Source of the DNA: Erpobdella octoculata
Lineage: Eukaryota; Annelida; Clitellata; Hirudinida; Erpobdellidae
Reading direction: 5' to 3'
Assembly: GCA_963978895.1 (NCBI GenBank)
Contig: OZ022240.1
Coordinates: 18,939,983-19,003,982 of the forward strand
DNA length: 64,000 nucleotides
Numbering within the stretch: position 1 is the stretch's first letter; each line of letters opens with the position of its first letter. Position numbers and translations under genes: made by a program. The notes under the pieces are model-generated. The model was not told the DNA's origin. It saw only the letters and a list, made by a program, of their open reading frames with translations, and made no database searches. Of this stretch, positions 1-9,458 are shown one piece after another.

Positions 1-774
1 GTCATCATTATCATGCCGCGTCACCGGGGTCAAATCTGGGAGTACTTTGAGGAAGAGACGGTCACACAGAAAGTGAATGACAAGGATGTAGAAGAAAATC
101 TTGCCAGATGCAAAGACTGCGGGAAACAGTATCATTTTAATTTAATCTTAGTAATCTAGTAATCTCAATCTCAGTAATCTGCAATCTATCTCCATTGGTT
201 TTTCCACTTTCACTATTGAATTGCCTAAAAATGTTGTTCTTTTGGTGTGCTATAAGGTTTTCTACTTTTCAATTACTTGAAAAAATAATTTTATTTTTTT
301 TTTCATCGGCAAGTAAAATCATTTAATTAAATTGATAAACTACCGCATAATGCGTACTAAATAAAGTAAATAAATACTTACTATCGGCGGTAGCGTTTTA
401 TTTAGAGTCTAAATTTAGACAAATAGATGTTTCGAAACTAAACAAATGAAACTTATTTCAAGTTGTAAAAAAAAATTAAATTTGGTAAATTTTTATAAAT
501 TTTTTAATATTTATATATTTTTTTCAATGAATTCTTTTAATGTAGTTATTACTATTGTCTGTTGCGTATAGTTCATCATTCTATGTTATCTCGTTTCATT
601 CTAGACAAAATTTCCACTTCAGTCGAGATCCCGATATCGTATCGTATCGTATCGATATCGTATCGTTATTGTTCGAGGCGTCTCGTATCGTATCGTTTAA
701 TTCGAGGCAAATTTCAGAAATCGTATCGTATCGTATCGTATCGTTCCAAAAAAATAACGGGACGCAGAAGCTTA
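1..774 (+). mobile_element. Non-autonomous hAT element, right-hand part
   Basis: This stretch is nearly identical to the right two thirds of the complete hAT element at 17385-18943, so it is a second copy whose left part lies outside the window. It ends at 774 with the same terminal repeat (CGGGACGCAGAAGCTTA). Near the end are runs of the 5-bp unit ATCGT (about 635-745). The copies differ by scattered substitutions and a few indels. The bases after 774 (gtgtttgt) would be the target duplication, but the left flank is not visible. Short reading frames here are repeat artefacts. Confidence 0.8.
13..159 (+). pseudogene. BED-type zinc finger fragment of hAT transposase
   Basis: A 48-codon frame starts at ATG 13 and ends at TAG 157-159. 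It begins MPRHRGQIWEYFEEE and contains CKDCGKQY, the first half of a BED-type zinc finger: the aromatic IW.YF signature followed by the C..C pair. The His pair that completes a BED finger is missing because the frame stops soon after. BED fingers form the DNA-binding N-terminus of many hAT transposases, which act in the nucleus on the element's ends. The same frame is kept in the second copy at 18277. It is probably the remains of a first exon and not a working protein. Confidence 0.6.
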
Positions 775-1442
775 GTGTTTGTATATCGTAAATAATTATC
801 AAAGTTGGACCTATCTCTAACAATTGTAAAAAAGACTTTGCTGTAAGTGTAGGGAATCAACACTGCATCAAAACCACTAGTATGGTAAAGTTCCACGAGT
901 TCGTTGATTGTATTTTGGCACAAAAAATATTAGTGCACGGTGCCCCCTAGTCATAGTCACAGAAGCGTGACAAAACACAAAATCTGCGTCCCCTACATAA
1001 TCTCTTTTGTGTTTTTCTCCCAAAAAACCTGATAACTGGAGGGCGGGGATAGTTGGAGCCACCCTTCATAAATTTTTCGCGAAACTCTTTTCATTTTTCC
1101 TCCCAAAAAAACCTGATGATCCGGGGGATAGTCGGAACCATGGAAATTGCTAGGTACTGCAAAAATAATAAGGAAAAAAACTGTTGCTTACTGAAAATGC
1201 GCCCTCCAGCTCTGCGCCCGGAGACAACTGTCCCCACTGCCCCTCTCACTACGCCTCTGCATAGTCATCAGCTATTTTTAGCTAAGCAGCTTAACCTTAC
1301 TACCCTTCAAAAACCTGTAGATTGTAATATTTTACAAATAAACTCAGAGATGCATATTCAATCAAATTCCGATAAGTGCCACTTACCGGATGTGACACTG
1401 TTTCAGTGAGTTATTGAGTGTTACTTGGAGCATTTCAAATTG
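775..1442. other. Intergenic stretch, no gene seen
   Basis: No supported gene. A near-duplicate segment occurs at about 1018-1060 and 1098-1142: both contain cccaaaaaacctgat followed by a G-rich stretch and 'gggatagt.ggaacca', so a short imperfect tandem duplication is present. The 118-codon frame at 1053-1409 has low-complexity composition and no recognisable domain. Confidence 0.4.
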
Positions 1443-3420
1443 TCAACCAATCACATCATCGCATTCACCCCCACATTTGCATAACGAAGTGCATTTCAGA
1501 AATGACTTTCGACACTTGCAACGTCCAGCTGTACAGCTTTTGATACAATTGCAACGCAACAGTTTGTAGCAACTTTTTGCTGCTTCTGATATTGTCATCC
1601 AGACTTGTGTCCATCTTGAATCTTCCAAAGCCCAGCCCCAATCAGAATGAGGGAACATACTGGGTTGCAGAACAAGGGTTTCATTCCAACAGTGCACAGC
1701 TTGATGGAATGCTCGTTTCACGTGCTGTTTCAATGCGTCTTTTGTTGGAGGAATATTTTCCATGGAACGGCTTTTTTAGACAGATGTTTGAGTGCTTGTT
1801 CTGTCATACAACAAAATGATGAAGCGCTCGATTATATCTAAATTCTCATCAGTGATTCGATCTGGTGTGCTCATCATTGTGATTATCGCATCCGTCAGAT
1901 TTGGAAAAACTGACCAAGTGTCGTACGCGGATTTTTTTTCTCGACCACACATTGATGAAACAGTGTCACATCCGGTAAGTGCATGGAACATCGGAAGTGC
2001 TATTGATCTTCTCAATCCCGCAGTGTTTGCCAAATCATGGATTGAGATATAGCGAAAGAGTTTGCCGACTCCGACCACAATCCACAATGTTTCGACATTC
2101 AGCTGATGAAACATGGACACAGCAATAACTAGAACATCTGTGTCAACAGTTCGTAACAATATACAGATAACGTTCTCACCAAAGGTCGCCACGATCTGTT
2201 TTCAAGGTACTTCCATCTCTGTTAGTACAACTGCAAGATAAATGAACAACTCTGTTTTGTTGTCATCCAACCTCAAGAAATCTTTCAATTTGGTGGGAAG
2301 CTAGTCTCTCCTAAAATTCGTAGTCATATGATCCCGGTTCCTCGTTTGATTCTGGTTTCAGTTTTTAGACTGTCGGCACGATGCACGTCAAATACAACAT
2401 CAACACGATCTGCTTTTTCGAGGTACCTCAAGATGAAGGGCTCGAATGCAATTGTTTTACTAATTTCTGGATTGATCATCTGAACTGCTGCTGCTCCATC
2501 AATGATTACACAGCTGACATTTGGTTGATTGTTAATTTTTGTGTTGTATTCTTCGTCCAAACAAGTGATCAGATCTGATTTCGTACATTGTCTCATCTGG
2601 CCCGCCTGACAAAAAACTCATCAATATCTCCTTCCCTCGTTTGACTGGCAATATACAAACGGGAGAAAAGAGAACAGTCATTCTTTATAGCATTAAGATG
2701 CTGTTTTTATTTCGAAATACTGAGTTTTTGCGACATATTTCCAAACAGAGCCAACTTGTTGCATTGAATCGGAGCTTGAATTGAAATAATATTTGAATTA
2801 AATCTATCCCCTACATAATCAGTATACTGTTTCCTTCCAATCGATTTGATTTTCTGGACAGTAAACCACTTCGACAGTCACAATTATTTGAGACTTCAAC
2901 GACACCAGTTGATTGATTTCATCTAAGAATGGATTGCGAAGGTCTGAAAATACTTCAATCAATTTCTTTTTATAGGAGAAGAAATCTCAGCAACTTCTGC
3001 TTCATCAAAGCTGATGTGTTTTTTCTCTTGTGCTCTGTGTAGTTTCGTGGCATTGAATTTATCTCTGCAACATTTGTGCCAGCGTGCCTTGTTCTTATTC
3101 AGAGTTTCAGGTATACCGCTGCCGTCATCCAGTAAACTCAAGTCAATATTATTTGGCAAACTCTCGATCTCTGAAAATCCCATCAAATCATGTGCTAATG
3201 TATCATATCCAGCTCCAGCCGCAGGCAGCTTGCTCTCAACCGGACAAACTAAACGTATCTTCGAACTGTTTTCTTGGCATAACACACACATAAACCAGTC
3301 AATTTTTGGTGCCGGAGATTCGCATCCACTATTAATTACCAGGCAACGTTTCGACATGTGTGAAGTAGTTAGCCTTGAGGCTGGCAATGCTAATAAAAAA
3401 AAATAAAAAATTGCGTGCAC
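1443..3420 (-). pseudogene. Decayed copy of a large invertebrate TGCDTVS-motif protein
   Basis: Three minus-strand blocks lie in protein order. The N-terminal block (3420-2959) has WFMCVLCQE, AGAGYDTLAHDL and ARWHKCCRDKFNATKL. The middle block (2596-2324) has CVIIDGAAAVQMI and a DSLKTETRIKRG stretch. The C-terminal block (2192-1443) has LLRTVDTDVLVIAVSMF, PMFHALTGCDTVSSMCGR and RFIILLYDRTST, then a cysteine-rich tail (CNCIKSCTAGRCKCRK). I recognise these as landmarks of an uncharacterised protein family, usually over 1,000 residues, common and often multicopy in cnidarian and other invertebrate genomes. The TVDTDV...TGCDT part resembles a PIN/FEN-type fold, which is inference. Several hundred residues are missing between the first two blocks, and frameshifts separate the others, so this copy is dead. 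Function unknown; multicopy behaviour suggests a mobile origin. Confidence 0.7.
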
Positions 3421-4044
3421 TGGGCTGTGCTATACATTGTTGGATGGGTTTTAAAAAATGAAATCGAATAGTATGTTTGGGTTTTCTTCGGTTCAACAAA
3501 TAAAAAAGTTATAAGCCAAAAACGACGATTTTCCGACTAAAATTGCATAAAATCAGCCTTGGCTCTTCTTTGAGAAATTCGAACTTTTTTTAACTGCTGC
3601 ACTGGGAATATCCGAGGCACTTGTTTTTAGATAATTCAATATCAAATACAACAATATAACTATCGCTTCTAAAAGTTAATAAATAAAAAAGTTATCGAAT
3701 AAAACATCTGACCGTATACCAAGTTCTCCGAGCAAACCGAAACGTAAACAAACGCTGCGATTGGACAATCGAGTCTAGCTTACTGTTCATATTCGATCGC
3801 ATATTTTTAGTACTAAATCAATTTATTTATTCTGGCACTTTAGCAAAAAGTGTTATTTTTTAACTATTTTACCAATATTTTCAGAAATCAAATTCTTTAC
3901 AGCAGTTTGAAGGGTTGCAATGTTTATACAACATCTAAGCGGCTTAGCTATTTTGGAGAAAAGTGCATAAGACTGCAGAAAATTTTGAGATAAAGTACTC
4001 ACGTCCACACCCCTCTCCCGGTCACTAGCTATTTTGGGAGGAAA
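3421..4044. repeat. Dispersed repeat with two partial relatives in the window
   Basis: No gene seen. The segment 3421-3480 (gggctgtgctatacattg onward) recurs at about 28166-28225. The segment 3540-3690 (aaattgcataa... gctcttctttgag ... cacttgtttttagataatt) recurs at about 33195-33345. The arrangement suggests one repeat family whose other copy has been split, or two adjacent repeats. Confidence 0.5.
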
Positions 4045-4049
4045 AAGTG

Positions 4050-4875
4050 TGTGACGGGATTCTGCTCGGGTATTGATGCCTGACGACGAAACAACTGACT
4101 CGAGACTAACAAGGTTTAAAATTTTATTAAGATAACACAAACGACAATTAACACACTAGTCGGACAGAGCTTCACCTCTCAAAATCGCAAGAAGCAAGAG
4201 AACCCTAATTCCAATCGCAAATTTCCTTATATAGCCTAGCACACGTGTGGATTTTAATTGACAAAATCCACCAATCCGAATACAGCCTTAATTCCACATG
4301 ACCGTTTGACTAACCCCACGTGACCGTTTGACTAGCCCCACGTGACCGTTTAACACACAAAAGTTTACAAAGGCAATATACATCAAAATCACCGCAACGA
4401 AGTAATAATATTAAACTAAACTCCTTTTCCAAACAGATAATTCGTTTTGTAATTTGATATACTAAAAGGTTTTACATTAGCAGCGATACAAATGGCTAGA
4501 AATTAGTCAAAAGGAGTTATGATAATCACATCGCAGAACGAAAGCGCTTACGTCAGCACTCAACAAATTTACAAGAAAGTGTGCTTAAAATAAGTTAAAT
4601 TTCACGCTACAACTTATTTAATACTCATCCGAAATCGATAATATTAGGTACAAATAAAGGACTACACAATATCTATACAACGTACTAAAAATTATTATCG
4701 AAACTTGATAGGAAAGACGCTAGAATTCGAAGCACACCGAAATCGAGCAAGTTTGATTAATAAGCGAACCGACGCTACCCGTCTAGTCGGCGTTTTTCAT
4801 CGCGCTCTCCGCCTAGTCCGCGCAATAAAGTTATTCATTACAAAATTACAATCGACGATGGAGACAACCGTGACA
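4050..4875 (-). repeat. 3' LTR of the chimeric retrotransposon
   Basis: 826 bp, matching 9459-10308 throughout, with a deletion of about 25 bp near 4503-4530 relative to the other LTR. On the minus strand it starts TGTCACGG and ends CCCGTCACA. It carries a TATA box (minus CTATATAAGG, 4225-4234), a 22-bp tandem repeat containing CACATG/CACGTG (4295, 4317, 4339) and an AATAAA poly(A) signal (4123-4128, minus). Confidence 0.92.
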
Positions 4876-4877
4876 TA

Positions 4878-4888
4878 CCTCCCTTCTC
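4878..4888 (-). other. Polypurine tract of the chimeric element
   Basis: On the minus strand this reads GAGAAGGGAGG and lies two bases before the 3' LTR, where the plus-strand primer of LTR elements sits. Just upstream in the element (4894-4916) is a perfect 8-bp hairpin, CGATAACG with a 7-base loop. Confidence 0.85.
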
Positions 4889-4929
4889 AAAGACGATAAC
4901 GGATTCTTCGTTATCGGCTCACCTTGTCT

Positions 4930-5530
4930 TCATCGTCCGTCCTGGTATCCAGATGAATCGAGACACTGAGGTGGTTGTATTAAAGATGCAGTCGCATTAT
5001 GCATCGGTAGGCTAGAATGGTCAACAGTCACATCCATCTGATTACTGATGGCAACTGATAAATTTGATGCACCATCATAACTCGGTGTGAATGAACGTTG
5101 ACAAGATTCAACAGGCGTACCATTAATCTTAGCAGGAAAGTCAGGAGCATCATTTCCGACAAAAGAATTTGACGATGATGATGATATGGGTAGCGGAGGA
5201 TGCAGAGCAGTAGGATGAACCCGGTTGTCACTAGGTGGAAGAGGAAGAAAAGGAAGAAAAGGAGGCGGGATGCTCGGATTAAACGAAACAGGTGGAAAGT
5301 CTTTCATCGTACCCAACATTGGAGGAGGAGGATTGTGATGACTGATGACAGGGAATGACCATCCAGTGATCCTGAACTTGGATGTCCCATGGAAGGTAAC
5401 ATGACTGATGAACTGTTTGTCATTTGAATTTGACTGACCATACTGGAAGAGCTAGGGATGTTGTTGATTGGGGGTAACGGAGGTGGTGGGATCGATGGCA
5501 GGGGCGGTAGTAGTGGCTGAGGGGTATGAG
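4930..5530 (-). pseudogene. Frameshifted proline-rich tail of the captured SCAF-like gene
   Basis: Downstream of the long fusion frame the proline-rich coding sequence continues in other frames. A frame with PPLPSIPPPPLPP and a Ser-rich stretch runs about 5525-5350. After a second shift, 5319-4930 encodes SIPPPFLPFLPLPPSDN and a Ser/Thr-rich end. A proline-rich C-terminus after the RRM fits SCAF4/SCAF8-type proteins. Two frameshifts mean the captured gene no longer encodes an intact C-terminus, so this part has not been kept under coding selection since capture. Confidence 0.7.
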
Positions 5531-8164
5531 ACTTGGATTCATGGTGGTCTCATTGGATGGTGCATTTTCAGCTCCTTGAGACTTCTTTTTCTTTTTTGGT
5601 TTCCTCACTTTCAAAAGCTCACTATCAAAATCATGAGGTAAAGAGTCTTCATCAGCGATGCTTCCTTCGAGAAGAGTCGGAAGATCTTGAGATAAGAGCT
5701 GGTTCCATGGAACGTAGGTCACTCCGAGATCAACATCATACTTTTCATAAAATAATGAATACTTCACACCGACTCCAACTGCCCATGCAACCTTGAGATT
5801 ATTGCCTTGTATGGTAATTTTCTTCAGATGACCAAGTGCTTTGTGGGCATTTTTCCTTGTTTGAAAACAGATATAAGCACATCCTCTAGGAAGAACCAAA
5901 TTAATAGTGATCTCCCTGTATCCTTTCAGCTCTCCTTTCAATTCTTCTTCGGATGTCAACTTGTTCAAGTGACCAATCCACAGGGTCGTGCTGCAAATGC
6001 TTATCATCTCCGGTTTAATGGGAGGCATGCCTTCTTTTTCTTTGCTAGATTTTGCATCTTGACCAATAAACTCTACAGATGATCCCCTTGAACTGGATCT
6101 GCTTGTATGTTTTTCTTTTGCTTTCAAAGATGGCAGCTTTTTCTCCAGAAACCTTGACACGTCAACTGATTTCTTCTGCATGTCAATGAAAATGACATCA
6201 TCGTCATCCTCATCATCCATATTATCTTCATTAGTACCATACCCAACAGTGAATTCAGTCTTTCTTTTCTTTCTACTCGGAGGATTCGATGGCAAAACAT
6301 TCCTGCTTCTACCTCCTTTCGAATGACCCGAATATTCGACCAATGATTCACCCGTATCGTGACCTACTTGATGATTACTACTTCTCGACTGCTTCTCAAA
6401 AGCGTCAGAATTTTTCGACTCCCCTTTGGAAATCAGACCGGAATGTTCTCTACCGACTGAACTTGTCGAAGAGTACCTTTCTCTGTGTTTTTTCTTATGT
6501 CTAGATTTTTCACGTAAATCATCATCAGTAGCAGGAGAAGGATAGTATTTCTCGCTTTTCTTTTGTTTCGCTGACTTTTCAATAGATCTGCTTTTGTGCT
6601 TTGACTTTCTGCTTCTGTGCCCAACGTTGTCATAAACTTCTTTCCCTTCATCAGCATCACTCTCAACATTTTTTTCATGGTAATACTCATCATCGTGATC
6701 ACTGTAGTTGTGACTTCTCGATTTTGTGTGGCTCTTACGACTCCTTGACTCGCCGCCATCGCCGATCCTTTTCCTCTTGCGTCCGCTACGACGAGAATGC
6801 GAATCATCGACATCTGAGTATTCACTTCTCCTTTCGATTTCTTCATCTTCAACATCCGACTCATTGCACGCATCATCCTCTCCATCATCCTCCTCATCAC
6901 CATCATCAGGTTCCCTCATCAACGTTCTCGTGCCACGCTGCTTATCACTGGTTTGTTCACTGACGACACCACCTGCTCCTTCATCATAATTAGAGTAACT
7001 TTTTGAAGACCTACGAGATGATTCACCTTCGGGGGTCGAAGGAGTCATGGAAACGGGTTCGACATCACTCTCGTACTCCGAACGTCCTCGTTTACCAGGA
7101 GTGCTTTTTTTTCCATCGCCAACAACAGCCCTTTTAGAATGGCTGTGCTTCCTTGACCAATTATTCTGTTTATTGTGCGTAGTTTCATCCTCATGTCCAT
7201 CTTCTTCTCCTTCTTCTTGACGCATGAACGTTATTCTCTTGTCAAGCGAGGACATTTGCTGCGATTCTTCCCTCTTGTTCTCAACTTTATTTGAAATTAC
7301 TGTTGATTCGCTTGAGAGAACATTGTAGGTCTTCATACTGGCAAGAAGTTCCACTACCGAAGGTGTTAAGATAACCATTTCATTCAAGTCCGGCACCACA
7401 GCAAACCATACCTTGACCATAGGACTAATGTTTACTAAACGGTTTTCGTCTTCATCACCCGGCTTTATTTTCAAACATACCACGTCTACCACTGTTGATT
7501 CACCCTTGAACCCTGATATAGCAATTTGTTTTTGTACTGGCACATCTAATGGTTCGACGAGATTGGTGTGGACGCAGCAGATTTCCGCTCCTCCATCAAT
7601 AAGTGCTGATTGCGGTTCCAGACCCTCTATTTTCACTTGGACAAAAGATCTTTTGAAAATTTCGTTCGCCTTGACGCAATGTTCTTGTTTATCATTCGAT
7701 GGTTCGATTACGTTTCTATTTGCTTGACTAATAACTGAACATGATGATATCTTGGCAGCATTTCTGTTTGGACAATTCTTTGCCAAATGTCCTCGACCTT
7801 GGCAGGTGAAACAGAGACCCCTTTTCATTGCTTCATATTTTGCCTTGTCCAATGTTTGACGAATCGGCCTGTGATCGATTGCTCTCTCCATCATTTGTCG
7901 AACCGGTCGGTTATCGTTTCTTGGGTAACTGTACTCTGTTCTTGGTTTGGGTTCTTTTCTTGTAAATTCATCTCTTTCGTGAGAGGCCGTAAAGTTGTCG
8001 GCTGATTTGGCAAGCCGATCAAAACTCAACCATCCTTCCTGTTCTTGAGATAGAATGTAGTTCAAACACCCACGTGGTAATAATTCCTTCATACGATCAG
8101 CAACCAATAAGTTTACCAGTTTGTCGAATTCATTCTTTATGTTCCGGCTTTGGAGATAATACAT
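5420..8164 (-). CDS. Gag zinc knuckle and protease fused in frame to SCAF4/8-like RRM protein
   Basis: A 914-codon open frame with two origins. Residues 1 to about 280 are retroelement: end of capsid, zinc knuckle CFTCQGRGHLAKNC (about residue 120), and aspartic protease with active-site LIDGGAEIC (about residue 190). From about residue 300 the sequence is acidic and Arg/Ser/Lys-rich (RRSGRKRKR, RSRKSKHKSRS). An RRM then starts at STTLWIGHL (about residue 726) with PRGCAYICF as the RNP-type strand, followed by DVDLGVTYVPW. That last motif and the STTLW.G / PRGCAY pair are hallmarks of SCAF4/SCAF8, which bind the RNA polymerase II C-terminal domain and control transcript termination. The CTD-interaction domain found at the N-terminus of SCAF proteins is absent. 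No introns interrupt it, as expected for a spliced-mRNA copy. The true gag start lies upstream; the ATG at 8164 only marks the frame after the TAG at 8168-8170. A working product is doubtful. Confidence 0.85.
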   Translation of the reverse strand: MYYLQSRNIKNEFDKLVNLLVADRMKELLPRGCLNYILSQEQEGWLSFDRLAKSADNFTASHERDEFTRKEPKPRTEYSYPRNDNRPVRQMMERAIDHRPIRQTLDKAKYEAMKRGLCFTCQGRGHLAKNCPNRNAAKISSCSVISQANRNVIEPSNDKQEHCVKANEIFKRSFVQVKIEGLEPQSALIDGGAEICCVHTNLVEPLDVPVQKQIAISGFKGESTVVDVVCLKIKPGDEDENRLVNISPMVKVWFAVVPDLNEMVILTPSVVELLASMKTYNVLSSESTVISNKVENKREESQQMSSLDKRITFMRQEEGEEDGHEDETTHNKQNNWSRKHSHSKRAVVGDGKKSTPGKRGRSEYESDVEPVSMTPSTPEGESSRRSSKSYSNYDEGAGGVVSEQTSDKQRGTRTLMREPDDGDEEDDGEDDACNESDVEDEEIERRSEYSDVDDSHSRRSGRKRKRIGDGGESRSRKSHTKSRSHNYSDHDDEYYHEKNVESDADEGKEVYDNVGHRSRKSKHKSRSIEKSAKQKKSEKYYPSPATDDDLREKSRHKKKHRERYSSTSSVGREHSGLISKGESKNSDAFEKQSRSSNHQVGHDTGESLVEYSGHSKGGRSRNVLPSNPPSRKKRKTEFTVGYGTNEDNMDDEDDDDVIFIDMQKKSVDVSRFLEKKLPSLKAKEKHTSRSSSRGSSVEFIGQDAKSSKEKEGMPPIKPEMISICSTTLWIGHLNKLTSEEELKGELKGYREITINLVLPRGCAYICFQTRKNAHKALGHLKKITIQGNNLKVAWAVGVGVKYSLFYEKYDVDLGVTYVPWNQLLSQDLPTLLEGSIADEDSLPHDFDSELLKVRKPKKKKKSQGAENAPSNETTMNPSLIPLSHYYRPCHRSHHLRYPQSTTSLALPVWSVKFK

Positions 8165-8167
8165 TAA

Positions 8168-9106
8168 CTAATTTCTTAGCTTTGAAGCAAATAGTTGATA
8201 AGTTTCATTAGCTTGTTTCTTTATAGTGTAGAAATGTTCACGCAGCTTTATCGGACTTATTCTAAATTCATCTAACAAAAATTGTTTTACGGTTTCATAA
8301 TCATCCAAATCTTCATATGACAATCTCGAAATCAAAGACTTTGCCTTTTCATTAAGACACATTTGGAGAAGTTTTATTTTTTTATCAGTATCAACTTCAT
8401 ATATAACAAAACAATTTTCTAAATGTTCGAAGAAACTCGGAATCTCACTCGGATCATCAGGCAATTTCCTCATTACATTTTTCATTGCATCAACATACAT
8501 CTTAATTTTGAATACTAACGAGTCCTTTTCCGCAGCTCTAGTTTCATCTCTCTTTTGTCGAAGCAGTACATTCTCTTCTTGTAATTCTAACTCTTTTTCG
8601 CGGAAATGTCTATCTTCTTCAGTCTTCTGTTGCCATCTTGATAGTTCTAATTCTCTAATTCTCAGTTCATGTTCTTTAAATTTTAACTCTTCATCATCTT
8701 TCCTTCGTTGTCTTTCGAGTTCTTCTTCGTCTTTCTTTCGTAGTCTTTCGAGTTCTACTTCGTCTTTCTTTCGTAGTCTTTCGAGTTCTTCTTCTTTGAG
8801 TTTTAGTTCTTCTTCGTCTTTCCTTTGCAAACGAAGTAATTCTTGTTCTCTTATCTTCAGCTCTTGTGAAATCCTCCATTGTTCAAACTTTGATGCTTCT
8901 GTCATAAATTCTTCGGTTGGAGTGACACTACGCGATTCTGCTTCAATTTTTCCTTTTGATAACATTTCGGCCCATAAATTTAATAATTGTGGTCTTGTCA
9001 GGTTTTCTACTTCTTCAGATTTTCCTGCTGCCTTGAGTTTGATAATCAGACGTTCAGTCGGAATTCTTTTTATTTCAGCTTGTTTCTCTGCATCAAATTT
9101 GTCCAT
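8168..9106 (-). CDS. Gag protein (coiled coil and capsid region), ended by an in-frame TAG
   Basis: 312 codons starting MDKFDAEKQAEI. Residues about 12-50 (IPTERLIIKLKAAG... LTRPQLLNLWAEML) resemble a small helical SAP-like fold. Residues about 75-185 form a charged coiled coil with an 11-residue repeat (ERLRKKDEVEL, ERLRKKDEEEL, ERQRRKDDEEL). Residues about 205-312 (SFFEHLENCFVIYEVD ... LLDEFRISPIKLREHFY) match the capsid-like region of Ty3/Gypsy gag, which would form the particle shell. The frame ends at TAG 8170-8168 inside the capsid region, and the next frame continues in phase two codons later, so gag and protease were once one frame. The position, before the zinc knuckle, looks more like a nonsense mutation than a programmed readthrough site. 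Confidence 0.85.
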   Translation of the reverse strand: MDKFDAEKQAEIKRIPTERLIIKLKAAGKSEEVENLTRPQLLNLWAEMLSKGKIEAESRSVTPTEEFMTEASKFEQWRISQELKIREQELLRLQRKDEEELKLKEEELERLRKKDEVELERLRKKDEEELERQRRKDDEELKFKEHELRIRELELSRWQQKTEEDRHFREKELELQEENVLLRQKRDETRAAEKDSLVFKIKMYVDAMKNVMRKLPDDPSEIPSFFEHLENCFVIYEVDTDKKIKLLQMCLNEKAKSLISRLSYEDLDDYETVKQFLLDEFRISPIKLREHFYTIKKQANETYQLFASKLRN

Positions 9107-9144
9107 GTTGACGTAACTAGTCGTGTCTAACTTTAACGTTTATT

Positions 9145-9400
9145 TGAAATGTTCGATTCGTTCTTAATATTCAGTTCGTCGAATAAAATGTTCGGTTCGT
9201 CGAATAAAATGTTCGGTTCGTCGAATAAAATGTTCGGTTCGTCGAATAAAATGTTCGGTTCGTTCGATAAAATAATCGGTTCGTTAAATATCGTTCACTA
9301 TAATATTCGGTTCGTCGAATATTGTTCACTAAAATATTCGGTTCGTCAAATATTGTTCACTAAAATATTCGGTTCGGTGAATATCGTTCACTAAAATCAA
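9145..9400. repeat. 21-bp tandem repeats in the retrotransposon leader
   Basis: Between the primer site and gag, the unit ttcggttcgtcgaataaaatg is repeated about four times exactly (9170-9262). More diverged copies (gttcactaaaatattcggttcg) follow up to about 9400. It belongs to the 5' leader of the minus-strand element and may act in packaging or dimerisation (inference). The small plus-strand frame across it is an artefact. Confidence 0.8.
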
Positions 9401-9438
9401 CACGATTCGCAACAGTTTTGAACAAAAACGATGACCCG

Positions 9439-9456
9439 ATCCCACTTCTGACACCA
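9439..9456 (-). other. tRNA primer binding site
   Basis: The minus strand reads TGGTGTCAGAAGTGGGAT, starting two bases after the 5' LTR end at 9459. Its complement ends CCA and looks like the acceptor and T-arm 3' end of a leucine tRNA as I remember it. This fixes the minus-strand orientation. Confidence 0.8.
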
Positions 9457-9458
9457 AA

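Noticed and set aside
555..923. Small overlapping frames around 555-923
   Set aside because: They run over ATCGT tandem units of the hAT element and its end; no protein signal.
8165..8170. Gag TAG as a programmed readthrough codon
   Set aside because: It lies inside the capsid region, before the zinc knuckle, and not at a gag/pol border; a nonsense mutation is simpler. Not excluded.
8508..9116. 202-codon serine-rich frame on the plus strand
   Set aside because: Antisense shadow of the charged gag coiled coil.
9439..9456. Plus strand looks like the 3' end of a tRNA-Leu gene
   Set aside because: Only 18 bases match, with no cloverleaf upstream, and the position next to the LTR identifies it as a primer binding site.
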